From Dankookia rubra (GTDB taxonomy: Bacteria; Pseudomonadota; Alphaproteobacteria; Acetobacterales; Acetobacteraceae), in contig NZ_SMSJ01000038.1 of the NCBI RefSeq assembly GCF_004355005.1, forward strand, positions 1 through 55,447: a DNA stretch of 55,447 bases, given 5' to 3'. A model generated the notes under the pieces. The model was not told the origin of the DNA and made no database searches. It saw only the letters and a program-made list of their open reading frames with translations. Position 1 is the stretch's first letter, and each line of letters begins with the position of its first letter. Below are positions 35,366 to 46,564 of this stretch, one piece after another. Both the position numbers and the translations under genes were made by a program.

Positions 35366-36589
35366 CTACACGCCGCGGAGGGCGAGCTGCGCGGCGCCCG
35401 CGGCCGCCTCCTCCGAGCGCGCCGGTAGCATGGGCACGCCGAGATGCCGGGCACGGATGGCCGTCCAGGCGGCATTGCCGGCGCCGCTGCCGAGGCTGCG
35501 GACCGAAAGTAGCGGCGGCGCGCCGAGCGCGGCGAGCCGCTGGTAGCCCAGCGCCTCGATCCGCGCGACGCCCTCCAGCAGTCCCTGCAGGAAGGCAGCG
35601 TCGTCGGCAGGGCGCGGCGTCTCCCGCGGCGGCAGGCCGGGGTCGGCGATGGGGAAGCGTTCCCCCGGCCCGGGCAGCGGGTAGTAGTCGAGGCCCGAGG
35701 GACGGGCCGGGTCGATCCTGGCCGAGAGCCTCGCCAGCGCCGCCGGGTCGAAATGCCGCGCCAGCGCCCGCCCACCACTGTTGGAGGATCCCCCCGCCAG
35801 CCAAGCCCCGCCCAACCGGTGGCTGTAGACGCTATATTCCGGCGCTACGACCGGCCGGTCGCAGGCCAGCTTCAGCGTGAGGGTGGAGCCCAGCACCGTC
35901 ACGCCTTCGCCGGGCGCGCCCGCGCTGGCGGCGAGGAAGGAGGCACAGCCATCCGTGGTGCCGGCGCAGACCACCGCGCCGCGCGGCAGGCCGAAGCGGT
36001 TGCTGTCGAGCTCGCCCAGCGCGCTGCCGGGCACCGCGACCTCCGGCAGCAGGCTGGTGTCGAGGCCGGTCGCCGCCAGCCAGTCCGGCCAGCGCCGCGT
36101 GACCGGGTCGTAGCCGGTCTTCAGCGCATTGTTCTCGTCACTGTGGCGGAAGCGGCCGAGCAGGGTGCCTGCGATCCAGTCCGCCTGGTGCAGCAGCCGC
36201 GCGACGCCCGGCCGCGCCTGCATCGCCTGAGCCTTGGCCAGCGGCGAGGTGGCGCCGCGCGCCGGGCTGCCGGCGGGCGCGATGCGGGCGATGGCGGCCA
36301 CCGCCTCGGCCGGCGCCGGCGCGTTGTACATCGCCGGCGGGCCGACCGGCGCGCCGGCGGCATCCACCGTCAGCAGCGTGCCGGAGGTGCCGGCGACCGC
36401 GATGCGCCGCACCGCATCCAGCGGCACCCAGGTCAGCGCCGTTTCCAGCGCCTCCAGCCAGGCCGCGGGCTCCGTCGCGCGGGATGGCGGCAGCGGCACG
36501 CCGGCCTGCGCCACCACCCGCCCCGCCGCGTCCAGTACCGCCACCCGCAGGCCCGAGGTCCCGAGATCGATCCCCAGCGCCGTCCCCAT
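35366..36589 (-). CDS. FGGY-family sugar kinase, D-ribulokinase-like
   Basis: 407-residue sugar kinase. The N-terminal phosphate loop GIDLGTSGLRVAVLD (Asp8) and the catalytic base in VCAGTTDGCASF (Asp213) are intact; VLGSTLTLKL, GLDYYPLPGPGERFPIADP and FLQGLLEGVARIEALGYQRL follow. From memory these blocks match the cyanobacterial/plant D-ribulokinase group (Synechococcus SePSK, Arabidopsis XK-1) far better than bacterial xylulokinases, and the short length fits. Predicted reaction: D-ribulose + ATP to ribulose 5-phosphate, a Calvin-cycle intermediate. Its ATG abuts the cbbX stop (TGA-ATG, 0 nt), so it is translationally coupled as the last gene of the cbb operon, where many proteobacteria have cbbY. 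The assignment needs a tree or assay; FGGY kinase as such is certain. Confidence 0.85.
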   Translation of the reverse strand: MGTALGIDLGTSGLRVAVLDAAGRVVAQAGVPLPPSRATEPAAWLEALETALTWVPLDAVRRIAVAGTSGTLLTVDAAGAPVGPPAMYNAPAPAEAVAAIARIAPAGSPARGATSPLAKAQAMQARPGVARLLHQADWIAGTLLGRFRHSDENNALKTGYDPVTRRWPDWLAATGLDTSLLPEVAVPGSALGELDSNRFGLPRGAVVCAGTTDGCASFLAASAGAPGEGVTVLGSTLTLKLACDRPVVAPEYSVYSHRLGGAWLAGGSSNSGGRALARHFDPAALARLSARIDPARPSGLDYYPLPGPGERFPIADPGLPPRETPRPADDAAFLQGLLEGVARIEALGYQRLAALGAPPLLSVRSLGSGAGNAAWTAIRARHLGVPMLPARSEEAAAGAAQLALRGV

Positions 36590-37462
36590 TCAGGCCAACA
36601 CGCGGCTGGCGAGGATCTCCTCCGGCCCGATGGTCATCAGCGCCTCGGCCGTCACCGCCTCCGGCTGCTGCTCGAAGAGCCGCACCGCCTGGCGCAGCCG
36701 CGCGCGATCGAGCGCGTTGCGCACGCTGCGCGCATTGGCGAAATGCGGCTGCTGCATCCGCGCCGCGAGGTACTGCACGAAGGCGCTTTTCGCATCCGGG
36801 CTGAAGCGGTAGTTCTGCGCCGCCAGCATCAGCTCGGCGATGCGCATCAGCTCCTCCGGCCCGTAGTCGGGGAAGTCGACATGGTGGGCGATGCGCGACC
36901 GCATGCCGGGGTTGGAGCCGAAGAAGCGCTCCATCCGGTCGCCATAGCCGGCGAGGATGACGACGAGGTCGTTGCGGCGGTTCTCCATCACCTGCAGCAG
37001 GATCTCGATCGCCTCCTGGCCGTAGTCACGCTCGTTCTCCGGCCGGTAGAGGTAGTAGGCCTCGTCGATGAAGAGCACTCCGCCCATCGCCTTCTTCAGG
37101 ATCTCCTTGGTTTTCGGCGCGGTATGGCCGATGTACTGGCCGACGAGGTCGTCGCGGGTGACGGAGACGAGCTGGTTGGTGCGGATATAGCCGAGCCGGT
37201 GCAGGATATCCGCCATCCGCGCCGCGACCGTGGTCTTGCCCGTCCCCGGATTGCCGGTGAAGGACATGTGCAGCGTCGGCGTCTCGCTGGTCAGCCCCAT
37301 GTCGCGGCGCAGCCGGTCGACCAGCAGCAGCGCCGCGATCTCCCGGATGCGGCGCTTCACCGGGGCGAGGCCGACCAGGGTGCGGTCCAGCTCGTCCAGC
37401 ACCGCGCCGAGGCCCGATGCCTCGAAGGCCGCGCGCAGGTCGACAGTCGGCCTGTCGCTCAT
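36590..37462 (-). CDS. cbbX: Red-type RuBisCO activase
   Basis: 290-residue AAA+ ATPase that remodels red-type RuBisCO to release inhibitory sugar phosphates (RuBP, XuBP) by pulling on the CbbL C-terminus. Walker [10 protein letters not shown] (residues 70-78), Walker [12 protein letters not shown], the pore-loop region [12 protein letters not shown] and sensor/arginine-finger segment [18 protein letters not shown] are all canonical. ATG 37462 overlaps the cbbS stop (ATGA). The frame extends upstream to 37735 but that part shadows cbbS. Immediately followed by the FGGY kinase. Confidence 0.97.
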   Translation of the reverse strand: MSDRPTVDLRAAFEASGLGAVLDELDRTLVGLAPVKRRIREIAALLLVDRLRRDMGLTSETPTLHMSFTGNPGTGKTTVAARMADILHRLGYIRTNQLVSVTRDDLVGQYIGHTAPKTKEILKKAMGGVLFIDEAYYLYRPENERDYGQEAIEILLQVMENRRNDLVVILAGYGDRMERFFGSNPGMRSRIAHHVDFPDYGPEELMRIAELMLAAQNYRFSPDAKSAFVQYLAARMQQPHFANARSVRNALDRARLRQAVRLFEQQPEAVTAEALMTIGPEEILASRVLA

Positions 37463-37884
37463 CCCTGGTACCGCGACCCCGTCGGCTGGTTCGCCGCATA
37501 GGCGCGGGTGGTGTACCGGATGCCGCGTCCCGCGACCTCCGTCCGCTCGAGCGCGAAGCCCGGCTCCTCCGCCGGCCGGTCGGTCAGGAAGGACAGCCGC
37601 AGGCTTTCCCAGGTATGCGTCGCGTCGAAGGCCGAGAGCCGGATATAGGCGCGGCCGCCATGCACCTTGCGGCATTCGCCGAGCTCGTAGAGCACGCCGG
37701 CCGGGTCCTTGAGATCGAACATAGGCAGGCCCCACATCTCCCAGTAGGTGTTCCGGGGATGCGGGTCGTCGGTGTACTCGATGTTCACCGCCCAGCCATT
37801 GCGGATGCAGTAGGCGACCTGCGCGGCGATCTGCGCATCGGTCAGGTCGGGCAGGAAGCTGAAGGTGCCTTGGGTCAGGCGCAT
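37459..37884 (-). CDS. cbbS: RuBisCO small subunit, red type
   Basis: 141 residues, the length expected for form IC/ID small subunits, which carry a C-terminal beta-hairpin extension absent from green-type ones. Recognisable segments: [57 protein letters not shown] and the hairpin [15 protein letters not shown]. It assembles with CbbL as L8S8. Starts 13 nt after the cbbL stop; ATG 37884 with GGAG close upstream. Overlaps cbbX by 4 nt. Confidence 0.97.
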   Translation of the reverse strand: MRLTQGTFSFLPDLTDAQIAAQVAYCIRNGWAVNIEYTDDPHPRNTYWEMWGLPMFDLKDPAGVLYELGECRKVHGGRAYIRLSAFDATHTWESLRLSFLTDRPAEEPGFALERTEVAGRGIRYTTRAYAANQPTGSRYQG

Positions 37885-37897
37885 CGGGCTCGCTCCT

Positions 37898-40451
<2,554 letters not shown>

Positions 40452-40474
40452 GCGCATGTTCCCGTGATGTCGAC

Positions 40475-41350
40475 TCAGCGCGCCCGCTGGCTGCGGTCGA
40501 TGAGCTGCAGCACCATGGGCGTCATGATGAGCTGCATGGCAAGGTCGAGCTTCGAGCCCGGGATCACGATGGAATTGGCCCGCGACATGAAGCTGTCCCG
40601 CAGCATCGAGGTCAGGTAGGCGAAGTCGATGCCGCGCGGGTTGCGGAAGCGGATCACCACCATCGATTCGTCCGGCGTCGGGATCCAGCGCGCGATGAAG
40701 GGGTCGGAGGTATCGACCATCGGCACCCGCTGGAAGTTCACGTCCGTCTCGGCAAATTGCGGGCAGATGATGCGGACATAGTCCGGCATGCGGCGCAGGA
40801 TCGTGTCCATCACTGCCTCGGTCGAATAGCCGCGGACCGACTTGTCGCGGTGGATCTTCTGGATCCACTCGAGGTTGATGACCGGCACCACCCCGACCTT
40901 CAGGTCGGCATGGCGCGCGATGTCCACCCGCCCGGTCCGCACCGCGCCGTGCAGGCCTTCGTAGAACAGCAGGTCGGTGCCGCGGGGGAAGTCCGCCCAG
41001 GTGGTGAAGGTGCCGGCCGGCGCGCCGTGCTGCGTCGCCTCGGCCGCGTCGTGGATGTAGTGGCGGGTGCGGCCGCGGCCTTCCGCGGCATAGGCGGCGA
41101 AGACGGCCTCCAACTCCTCCAGCAGGTTCGCCGCCTCGCCGAAATGGCTGAAGTGGCGGTTCCCGGCGGCCTCGGCCTCGGCCATCGCCCGGCGCATCTC
41201 GGCCCGGTCGTGGCGGTGGAAGGCATCGCCCTCGATCCAGGCGGCGTTGATCCCCTCGCGCCGGAAGATCTGCTCGAAGGTGTGCTTCACCGTGGTGGTG
41301 CCGGCGCCGGACGAGCCGGTGACCGAGATGATGGGGTGGCGGACCGACAT
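40475..41350 (-). CDS. cbbP: Phosphoribulokinase
   Basis: 291-residue kinase making RuBP from ribulose-5-phosphate and ATP. It is the proteobacterial octameric type: P-loop [10 protein letters not shown] (residues 12-21), catalytic Asp in [24 protein letters not shown], and [10 protein letters not shown]. Lies 9 nt downstream of cbbF and 23 nt upstream of fba, all in the same direction. Together with cbbLS it makes the pathway signature pair, so a full Calvin cycle is intended even though transketolase, GAPDH and PGK are not in this operon. Confidence 0.97.
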   Translation of the reverse strand: MSVRHPIISVTGSSGAGTTTVKHTFEQIFRREGINAAWIEGDAFHRHDRAEMRRAMAEAEAAGNRHFSHFGEAANLLEELEAVFAAYAAEGRGRTRHYIHDAAEATQHGAPAGTFTTWADFPRGTDLLFYEGLHGAVRTGRVDIARHADLKVGVVPVINLEWIQKIHRDKSVRGYSTEAVMDTILRRMPDYVRIICPQFAETDVNFQRVPMVDTSDPFIARWIPTPDESMVVIRFRNPRGIDFAYLTSMLRDSFMSRANSIVIPGSKLDLAMQLIMTPMVLQLIDRSQRAR

Positions 41351-41359
41351 CGCGCCCCC

Positions 41360-42406
41360 TCAGGACCGGAAGAGGCCGCGGGCGCCGAACAGCGGGCGCT
41401 GCCCCGCCGCCGGCACGCCGTCCAGATGCAACGACACCACCCGCGCCACCTTGTCGCGCGACCCGAAGATCAGCGGGACGCGCTGGTGCAGCGTCTGCGG
41501 CGCGATCTCCAGGATCGGCACGAAGCCGTCCGTCGCGGTGCCGCCGGCCTGGTCCATTAGGAAGGCGATCGGGTTCGCCTCATAGGCCAGGCGCAGCCGG
41601 CCGCGGCCATAGCCGGGCCGTGCATCGCCGGGGTAGAGGTAGATCCCGCCGCGCAACAGCACCCGGTAGGCATCGGCCGCGACGCAGCCGAGCCAGCGCA
41701 TGTTGTAGTCGGTGCCGCGCGGGCCCGCAGACCCGGCGACGCATTCCTCGACGAAGGCGCGCACCGGCAGCGACCAGTGCCGTGCGTTGGAGGCATTGAT
41801 GGCATATTCGCGCCGCGCCTCTGGCATCCGCACCGCGGCGCGGGTCAGGCGGAATTCGCGGTTCCGCCGGTCCAGCGTGAAGATCTGCACGCCAGCGCCG
41901 AGCGTCAGCATCAGCACGGTATGCGGGCCATACAGCACGCAGCCGGCCGCGAGCTGGCGGTCGCCGGCGGCGGTGAAGGGCAGCGCCGGGTCGTCGTGCC
42001 GCTCGCTCGGCAGCAGGGAGAACAAGGTGCCGAGCGGCCCGTTGATCTCGATGTTGTTCGACCCGTCCAGCGGGTCCATTGCCACCGCGACCGGCGCGGC
42101 GCCGCGCAGGGCGACGGGTGCCGGCATCTCCTCGGAGGCCACGGCGGCGACCGGGGCATGGTGCAGGTGCCGCAGGAAAAGGTCGTTGGCGCGGAGGTCG
42201 AGCGCCTTCTGGCCATCGCCGTCGTCGCTGGCGCCGACCACCTGGCCGAGCTCTCCGGCCAGCGGCCCCTCGGCCACCAGCTCCGCCAGTTCGGCCGAGG
42301 CGCGGGCGAGGGCGAAGACCGTCTCCGCCACGGCCTGGCGGCCGTTGCTGGGTCCGGCCCAGGCTTCCAGATGCTCCGCGAGCTGCAGCACGCCGCGTCC
42401 TCCCAC
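41360..42406 (-). CDS. cbbF: Class I fructose-1,6-bisphosphatase
   Basis: 348-residue metal-dependent phosphatase of the Calvin cycle (fructose-1,6- and probably sedoheptulose-1,7-bisphosphate). The metal-site motif [14 protein letters not shown] is present, with [10 protein letters not shown] before it and [20 protein letters not shown] and [13 protein letters not shown] further on, all class I. The Ala/Glu-rich N-terminus is shorter than in the E. coli enzyme. Start GTG 42406 opens the operon; the 93-nt spacer to cbbR is the presumed control region. No redox-regulatory Cys pair insert as in the chloroplast enzyme. Confidence 0.95.
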   Translation of the reverse strand: MGGRGVLQLAEHLEAWAGPSNGRQAVAETVFALARASAELAELVAEGPLAGELGQVVGASDDGDGQKALDLRANDLFLRHLHHAPVAAVASEEMPAPVALRGAAPVAVAMDPLDGSNNIEINGPLGTLFSLLPSERHDDPALPFTAAGDRQLAAGCVLYGPHTVLMLTLGAGVQIFTLDRRNREFRLTRAAVRMPEARREYAINASNARHWSLPVRAFVEECVAGSAGPRGTDYNMRWLGCVAADAYRVLLRGGIYLYPGDARPGYGRGRLRLAYEANPIAFLMDQAGGTATDGFVPILEIAPQTLHQRVPLIFGSRDKVARVVSLHLDGVPAAGQRPLFGARGLFRS

Positions 42407-42499
42407 CGGTCGGCACCTTCAGCGGCGCATCGGCCGGACCCGATGGAGCGACTTTAGGCAGGCTGGCGGGGCCAAGAAATTCCTTTAATCTTGACGTCA
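42407..42499. promoter_or_regulatory. cbbR-cbbF divergent control region
   Basis: 93 nt between divergent starts. It contains an AT-richer patch (AAGAAATTCCTTTAATC) and a perfect 10-bp palindrome TTGACGTCAA (42491-42500) that overlaps the first base of the chosen cbbR ATG. CbbR-type regulators bind T-N11-A sequences in exactly such spacers, so this is the likely operator, and CbbR would autoregulate. No convincing Shine-Dalgarno precedes cbbR. Confidence 0.5.
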
Positions 42500-43465
42500 A
42501 TGAAAGAAAAACTTGTCAATTTCCCCCGCCGCACCTCGCTCCGCCAGCTGCGGGCGCTGGGCGCGGTGGCCGGGACCGGCGGCGTGACGACGGCGGCGGC
42601 GCAGCTCTCGCTCACCCCGCCCGCCGTCGCCCAGCAACTGAGATTGTTGGAGGACGCGCTGGGCGGCGTGCCGCTGCTCGAGCGCACGCCGGCCGGCATG
42701 CGGCCGACCGAGGCGGGGCGCGAGGCGCTGGCGGCGCTCGGCCGGATCGAGGCGGCGCTGGCCGATTGCGCCGCGGCGATCGAGACGCTGCGCGGCGTCG
42801 AGGGCGGCCGGGTCGCGGTCGGGGTGACCAGCACGGCGAAGTATTTCGCCCCCTTTGCCCTGGCAGCCTTCCAGCGGGCACATCCCGGCGTCGAGATGCG
42901 GCTGTCGGTCGGCAACCGGCAGCAGGTGGTGGCGGCGCTGGAAGGCTTCGAGCTGGATTTGGCCGTCATGGGCCACCCGCCGGATCACTTCCCGTTGGAA
43001 CGGGCGGTGCTCGGGCCACACCCGCATGTGATCATCGCCCCGCCCGCGCATCGGCTGGTACGGCGGAAGGCGATCCCGCTCGGCGCGCTGGCCGGCGAGA
43101 CCTTCCTGTTGCGGGAGAACGGCTCCGGCACCCGCGACCTGATGCGCCGGCTGTTCGGGGCCGAGGTCGACGGGCCGCGGATGGAGATCGGCAGCAACGA
43201 GACGATCAAGCAGGCGGTGATGGCGGGGATGGGGATCGCGCTGCTCTCGGCCCATACCATCGCGGCGGAACTGCGCGACGGCCGGCTGGCGGTGCTGGAC
43301 GTGGCGGGGCTGCCGGCGCTGCGGCAGTGGTTCCTGGTGCGGCGGGCGGAGAAGCGGCTGCTGCCCGCGGCCCAGGCGATGTGGGACCACCTGGCGCGGC
43401 ACGGCGCGGAATTCCTGCCGGCGCTGCCGGGGGAGGGGTCGCCCCCGGCCCTCCGCCAGCCTTAG
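42500..43465 (+). CDS. cbbR: LysR-type regulator of the cbb operon
   Basis: 321-residue transcription regulator. N-terminal winged HTH (SLRQLRALGAVAGTGGVTTA, then PAVAQQLRLLEDALGGVPL), then the periplasmic-binding-like effector domain with GRVAVGVTSTAKYFAPFAL and GMGIALLSAHTIA. YFAPFALAAFQ is typical of CbbR proteins. Known family members sense RuBP, NADPH or similar metabolites and activate the divergent cbb operon. I choose ATG 42500; an in-frame TTG 42491 is nine nucleotides upstream and there is no clear ribosome site, so leaderless translation is possible. The 3' end overlaps the convergent gamma-carbonic anhydrase gene by 4 nt. Confidence 0.93.
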   Translation: MKEKLVNFPRRTSLRQLRALGAVAGTGGVTTAAAQLSLTPPAVAQQLRLLEDALGGVPLLERTPAGMRPTEAGREALAALGRIEAALADCAAAIETLRGVEGGRVAVGVTSTAKYFAPFALAAFQRAHPGVEMRLSVGNRQQVVAALEGFELDLAVMGHPPDHFPLERAVLGPHPHVIIAPPAHRLVRRKAIPLGALAGETFLLRENGSGTRDLMRRLFGAEVDGPRMEIGSNETIKQAVMAGMGIALLSAHTIAAELRDGRLAVLDVAGLPALRQWFLVRRAEKRLLPAAQAMWDHLARHGAEFLPALPGEGSPPALRQP

Positions 43466-43992
43466 GCGGTGACCCGCAGCCCGCCGGCGAAGCGCTGCCA
43501 GTTCGCCACGTAATGCGCCGCCGAGCGGCGCAGGTCCTCGGCGACCGAGTCCGGCAGCACCCGCGCCACCTTGGCCGGGCTGCCGACGATCAGCGAGAAG
43601 TCGGGGAATTCCTTGCCCTCGGTCACCAGCGCATTGGCGCCGACGATGCAGAAGCGGCCGATCCGCGCCCGGTTCAGCACCGTCGCGCCCATGCCGATCA
43701 GGCTGCAATCGCCCACCGTGCAGCCATGCAGGATGGCGTGGTGGCCGACCGTCACGTCCTCCCCCACCGTCAGCGGGCTGCCGCTGTCGGAGTGCAGCAT
43801 GGCGCCTTCCTGGATGTTGGTCCGGGCGCCGATCGCCATCGCCTCGTTGTCGGCGCGGATGACGGCGCCAAACCAGACGCCGACATCCTCGCCGAGGCTG
43901 ACGCGGCCGATCACATGCGCGTCCGGCGCCACCCAGTAGCGGCCGGCTTCCGGCAAGTGCGGGACAAGGTCGTGCAGGGCGTAGACGGGCAT
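43462..43992 (-). CDS. Gamma-class carbonic anhydrase family protein
   Basis: 176-residue left-handed beta-helix protein with hexapeptide repeats, predicted trimer with zinc at the subunit interface. Histidine ligands are placed at His67 (AMLHSDSG), His84 or 85 and His89 (VGHHAILHGC). Members include carbonic anhydrases and close relatives such as PaaY/CaiE-type proteins, so CO2/bicarbonate interconversion is plausible and fits its place at the RuBisCO locus, but activity is not proven by sequence. ATG 43992 is chosen on family length. Tail-to-tail with cbbR. Confidence 0.88.
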   Translation of the reverse strand: MPVYALHDLVPHLPEAGRYWVAPDAHVIGRVSLGEDVGVWFGAVIRADNEAMAIGARTNIQEGAMLHSDSGSPLTVGEDVTVGHHAILHGCTVGDCSLIGMGATVLNRARIGRFCIVGANALVTEGKEFPDFSLIVGSPAKVARVLPDSVAEDLRRSAAHYVANWQRFAGGLRVTA

Positions 43993-44014
43993 CGGCGTTT
44001 CCTCCTGGCGCAAA

Positions 44015-44227
44015 TCATACCCGGTCGCCGGTGATCGGGACATGGGAGGGCGGGTCGCTGGCCGGGAAGCTCTCGGCGCTTTCCTCGTCGACATAGGCCT
44101 CGCGCTCGGCTTCCAGCCTGCAGGCGAGGTCCCAATGCGCGGCGGCGCGGCCCTCCGGGCAGCCTTCCGCCTGCCAGATGGCATAGGCGCGTTCGCGGAT
44201 GCGCTGCTGCAGATCGGTGTCGGACAT
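44015..44227 (-). CDS. DUF2934-containing small protein
   Basis: 70 residues, probably cytosolic. RIRERAYAIWQAEGCPEGRA then AAHWDLACRLEAE is the DUF2934 signature, and the tail SAESFPASDPPS is a motif found at the end of several such proteins. Function unknown. Lies 22 nt upstream of the gamma-carbonic anhydrase start on the same strand, so the two may be co-transcribed. ATG 44227 with GAGGAG about 9 nt upstream. Confidence 0.85.
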   Translation of the reverse strand: MSDTDLQQRIRERAYAIWQAEGCPEGRAAAHWDLACRLEAEREAYVDEESAESFPASDPPSHVPITGDRV

Positions 44228-44281
44228 CGCGGACTCCTCTTCCCTGCGGCGGCAGCTTGCCGCAACTTGGCCCGGCCGGCA

Positions 44282-45004
44282 TCACCCGCCCGCCAGCAGC
44301 CGCCACAGCAACGGCAGCAGCAGCGCCGTCGCCAGCGCGTTCAGCCCCATCGCCAGGCCGCTGAAGGCGCCGGCGGTGGCATTGACCGAGAGGGCGCGCG
44401 CCGTGCCGATACCGTGCGCCGCGGTGCCGATGGCGAGGCCCCGCGCCCGCCAGTCCTTCACCCGCACCAGGTCCAGCACCGCCGGGCCGAGCGCCGCGCC
44501 GACCACGCCCGAGCAGATCACCACCGCGGCGGTGAGCGAGGGCAGCCCGCCGAGGCGCTCGGCGATGCCCATGGCGACCGGGGTGGTGACGGAGCGCGGG
44601 GCGAGCGAGGCCGTGACCTCCGGCGCCGCGCCGAGCGCCAGCGCGAAGGCGACGCCGGCGCCGGCCGCGAAGAGCCCGCCCGTCACCACGGAGAGCGCCG
44701 CGGCCAGCGCCGAGCGCCGCACCACCTGCCACTGCCGGTGCAGCGGCACCGCGAGCGCGACGGTGGCGGGGCCGAGCAGGAAATGGACGAATTGCGCGCC
44801 CTCGAAATAGGCGCGGTAGTCGACCCGGGCGGCCAGCAGCCCGGCCGCCAGCAGCGCCACCGCGAAGAGCACGGGGTTGGCCAGCGGGTGCCGGCGGAAC
44901 AGCCGCTGGATCCGCAAGGCGCCGAGCCAGGCGAGCAGCGTCGCGGTCAGCGCCGCCAGCGGCTCCCGCGCCAGGTAGACCCAGATCTCCGAAAGGTCGG
45001 TCAT
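44282..45004 (-). CDS. lrgB: LrgB/CidB-family membrane protein
   Basis: 240-residue inner-membrane protein with about seven hydrophobic helices. LrgB signs: LANPVLFAVALLAAGLL, FVHFLLGPATVALAVPLHRQ, TASLAPRSVTTPVAMGIAER and the C-terminal IGTAAHGIGTARAL. LrgB/CidB partners LrgA; in Bacillus the pair imports pyruvate, and the plant homologue PLGG1 (an LrgA-LrgB fusion) carries glycolate and glycerate in chloroplasts. Its position next to the RuBisCO locus makes a small-organic-acid role attractive (inference). ATG 45004. Confidence 0.92.
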   Translation of the reverse strand: MTDLSEIWVYLAREPLAALTATLLAWLGALRIQRLFRRHPLANPVLFAVALLAAGLLAARVDYRAYFEGAQFVHFLLGPATVALAVPLHRQWQVVRRSALAAALSVVTGGLFAAGAGVAFALALGAAPEVTASLAPRSVTTPVAMGIAERLGGLPSLTAAVVICSGVVGAALGPAVLDLVRVKDWRARGLAIGTAAHGIGTARALSVNATAGAFSGLAMGLNALATALLLPLLWRLLAGG

Positions 45005-45091
45005 CGGGCGGGCCTGCTGGGGCGAGGCAGCAAGGCCGGGGAGAAGGTATTCTCCCCGGACCCCTCATCTATTTCTGTTGGTCGACGGCCG

Positions 45092-45167
45092 CCGCGCGGC
45101 GAATGCCGACTCACGGAATGCAAGGGAGGGGTTTGGGGCGGGAATATCTTTCCCTCCCCAAGCTTGC
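45092..45167 (+). repeat. 76-bp intergenic hairpin repeat, copy A
   Basis: Begins CCGCGCGGCG, passes through GAGGGGTTTGGGG and ends CTCCCCAAGCTTGC. The second half is an imperfect hairpin (TTGGGGCGGGAA / TTCCCTCCCCAA). Copy B at 53774-53850 has the same start, middle and end in the same orientation. This copy separates lrgA from lrgB, which usually overlap or nearly touch. Confidence 0.75.
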
Positions 45168-45176
45168 CGTCCCGCC

Positions 45177-45521
45177 TCACCCGAGCCGCCGCAGCAGCGC
45201 CTGCGCCAGCCGCCCCGTCGCGGCGATGCCGAGCAGCGTGCCGGCGACCACCGCCAGCGAGATCGGCGCCCAGTCCCGCGCCAGCAGCGGCAGGTAGAGC
45301 ACCACGCCGACCCCGGCGGGCACGAAGAGCAGGCCGAGATTGCCGAGCAGCGCGTCCGCCGTCGTCCCCAGCGCCGGGGCCACCGGCCGGCCGCGCAGCA
45401 CCAGCGCGGCGAAGAGCAGCACCATGCCGAGCACCGGGCCTGGCACCGGCAGGTGCAGCGTCCGGACCAGGATCTCCCCGGCCAGTTGGCAGACAAGCAG
45501 GGTGGTGAGCGCACCGATCAT
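45177..45521 (-). CDS. lrgA: LrgA/CidA-family membrane protein
   Basis: 114-residue holin-like inner-membrane protein with four hydrophobic helices: IGALTTLLVCQLAGEILV, LPVPGPVLGMVLLFAALVL, LLGNLGLLFVPAGVGVVLYL and ISLAVVAGTLLGIAATG. The PVPGPVLGM motif is the family hallmark. ATG 45521 has GGAGG 8 nt upstream; the frame goes on to 45689 without support. It is followed by lrgB after a 172-nt gap filled by the hairpin repeat, so pairing at the transcript level may be weakened. Confidence 0.9.
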   Translation of the reverse strand: MIGALTTLLVCQLAGEILVRTLHLPVPGPVLGMVLLFAALVLRGRPVAPALGTTADALLGNLGLLFVPAGVGVVLYLPLLARDWAPISLAVVAGTLLGIAATGRLAQALLRRLG

Positions 45522-45651
45522 CCAGGACCTCCGGTCAGCCCGCCGGGCATGCCCCGAGGCGGGTATGCGGCCATCGCGCCGCGGGGGGAGTCGCGCTGCG
45601 ACGGCGGCGGCGCTAGCCTCCGCCCAAAGCACGGCAAAGAAGGAACGCCCC

Positions 45652-46533
45652 ATGTCCTCCCTCAGTGCCCTCAACGGCCCCCGCATCAAGGTCGGCGCCC
45701 GGGACGGCCAGGCCTATGAGACGATCGGGGTGAACCGCCTGACCCCGCTGATCGGCGCCGAGATCAGCGGCGTCTCGCTCGGCGGGCCGATCTCCAACCG
45801 GCAGATGGACGAGATCCACCGGGCGCTGGCCGAGCACCTGGTGATCTTCTTCCGCGACCAGCACATGTCGCAGGAGCAACACCTCGATTTCGGCCGGCAA
45901 TTCGGCGAGCTCCACCTCCACCCCGCGGCGCCGCACGAGCCCGGCCACCCCGAGCTGATGATCATCAAGGCCGACGAGAATTCGGTCCGCGCCAATGGCG
46001 AGGGCTGGCATTCCGACGTCTCCTGCGACCTCGAGCCGCCGATGGGCAGCATCCTCTATATCCGGGAATGCCCGCCGGATGGCGGCGACACGCTCTTCGC
46101 CAGCATGTACGGCGCCTATGACGCGCTGTCCGACCGGATGAAGGCCTATCTGGAAGGGCTGACCGCCGAGCATAGCGGCGAGCATGTCTATCGCGGGATG
46201 TTCGCCAAGGAGGGCGTGGCCGACAAGGCCAGCTACCCCCGCGCCGAGCACCCGGTGATCCGCACCCATCCGGTGACGGGCCGAAAGGCGCTCTACGTGA
46301 ACCGCGGCTTCACCACCCGCATCCTCGGCGTTCCGCGTGACGAGAGCGACGGCATCCTGGCCTGGCTCTACCAGCACATGGAGAACCCGCTCTTCCAGTG
46401 CCGCTTCCGCTGGAAGCCGAACTCGGTCGCCTTCTGGGACAACCGCTGCGCCCAGCACCGGGCGATGTGGGACTACTGGCCGAACCGGCGCTATGGCAAC
46501 CGCGTCACCGTGAAGGGCGAGCGGCCGGTTTGA
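45652..46533 (+). CDS. TauD/TfdA-family Fe(II)/2-oxoglutarate dioxygenase
   Basis: 293-residue non-haem iron oxygenase. The facial triad is visible: His and Asp in GEGWHSDVSCDLEP, distal His in WDNRCAQHRAMWDY; the 2-oxoglutarate-binding Arg is in the following PNRRYGNR. Closest named relatives are taurine dioxygenase and 2,4-D/alkyl-sulfate type enzymes; the AEHSGEHVYRGMF segment differs from true TauD, so the substrate is open. ATG 45652 has AAGGA 9 nt upstream. No tau transport genes are near. Divergent from lrgA. Confidence 0.9.
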   Translation: MSSLSALNGPRIKVGARDGQAYETIGVNRLTPLIGAEISGVSLGGPISNRQMDEIHRALAEHLVIFFRDQHMSQEQHLDFGRQFGELHLHPAAPHEPGHPELMIIKADENSVRANGEGWHSDVSCDLEPPMGSILYIRECPPDGGDTLFASMYGAYDALSDRMKAYLEGLTAEHSGEHVYRGMFAKEGVADKASYPRAEHPVIRTHPVTGRKALYVNRGFTTRILGVPRDESDGILAWLYQHMENPLFQCRFRWKPNSVAFWDNRCAQHRAMWDYWPNRRYGNRVTVKGERPV

Positions 46534-46564
46534 TCCCGGGCGGCGGTCCTGTAGTTTCGCCGCC

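Noticed and set aside
35753-37501. 582-codon plus-strand frame opposite the FGGY kinase and cbbX
   Set aside because: Antisense shadow; both minus-strand genes have complete catalytic motifs.
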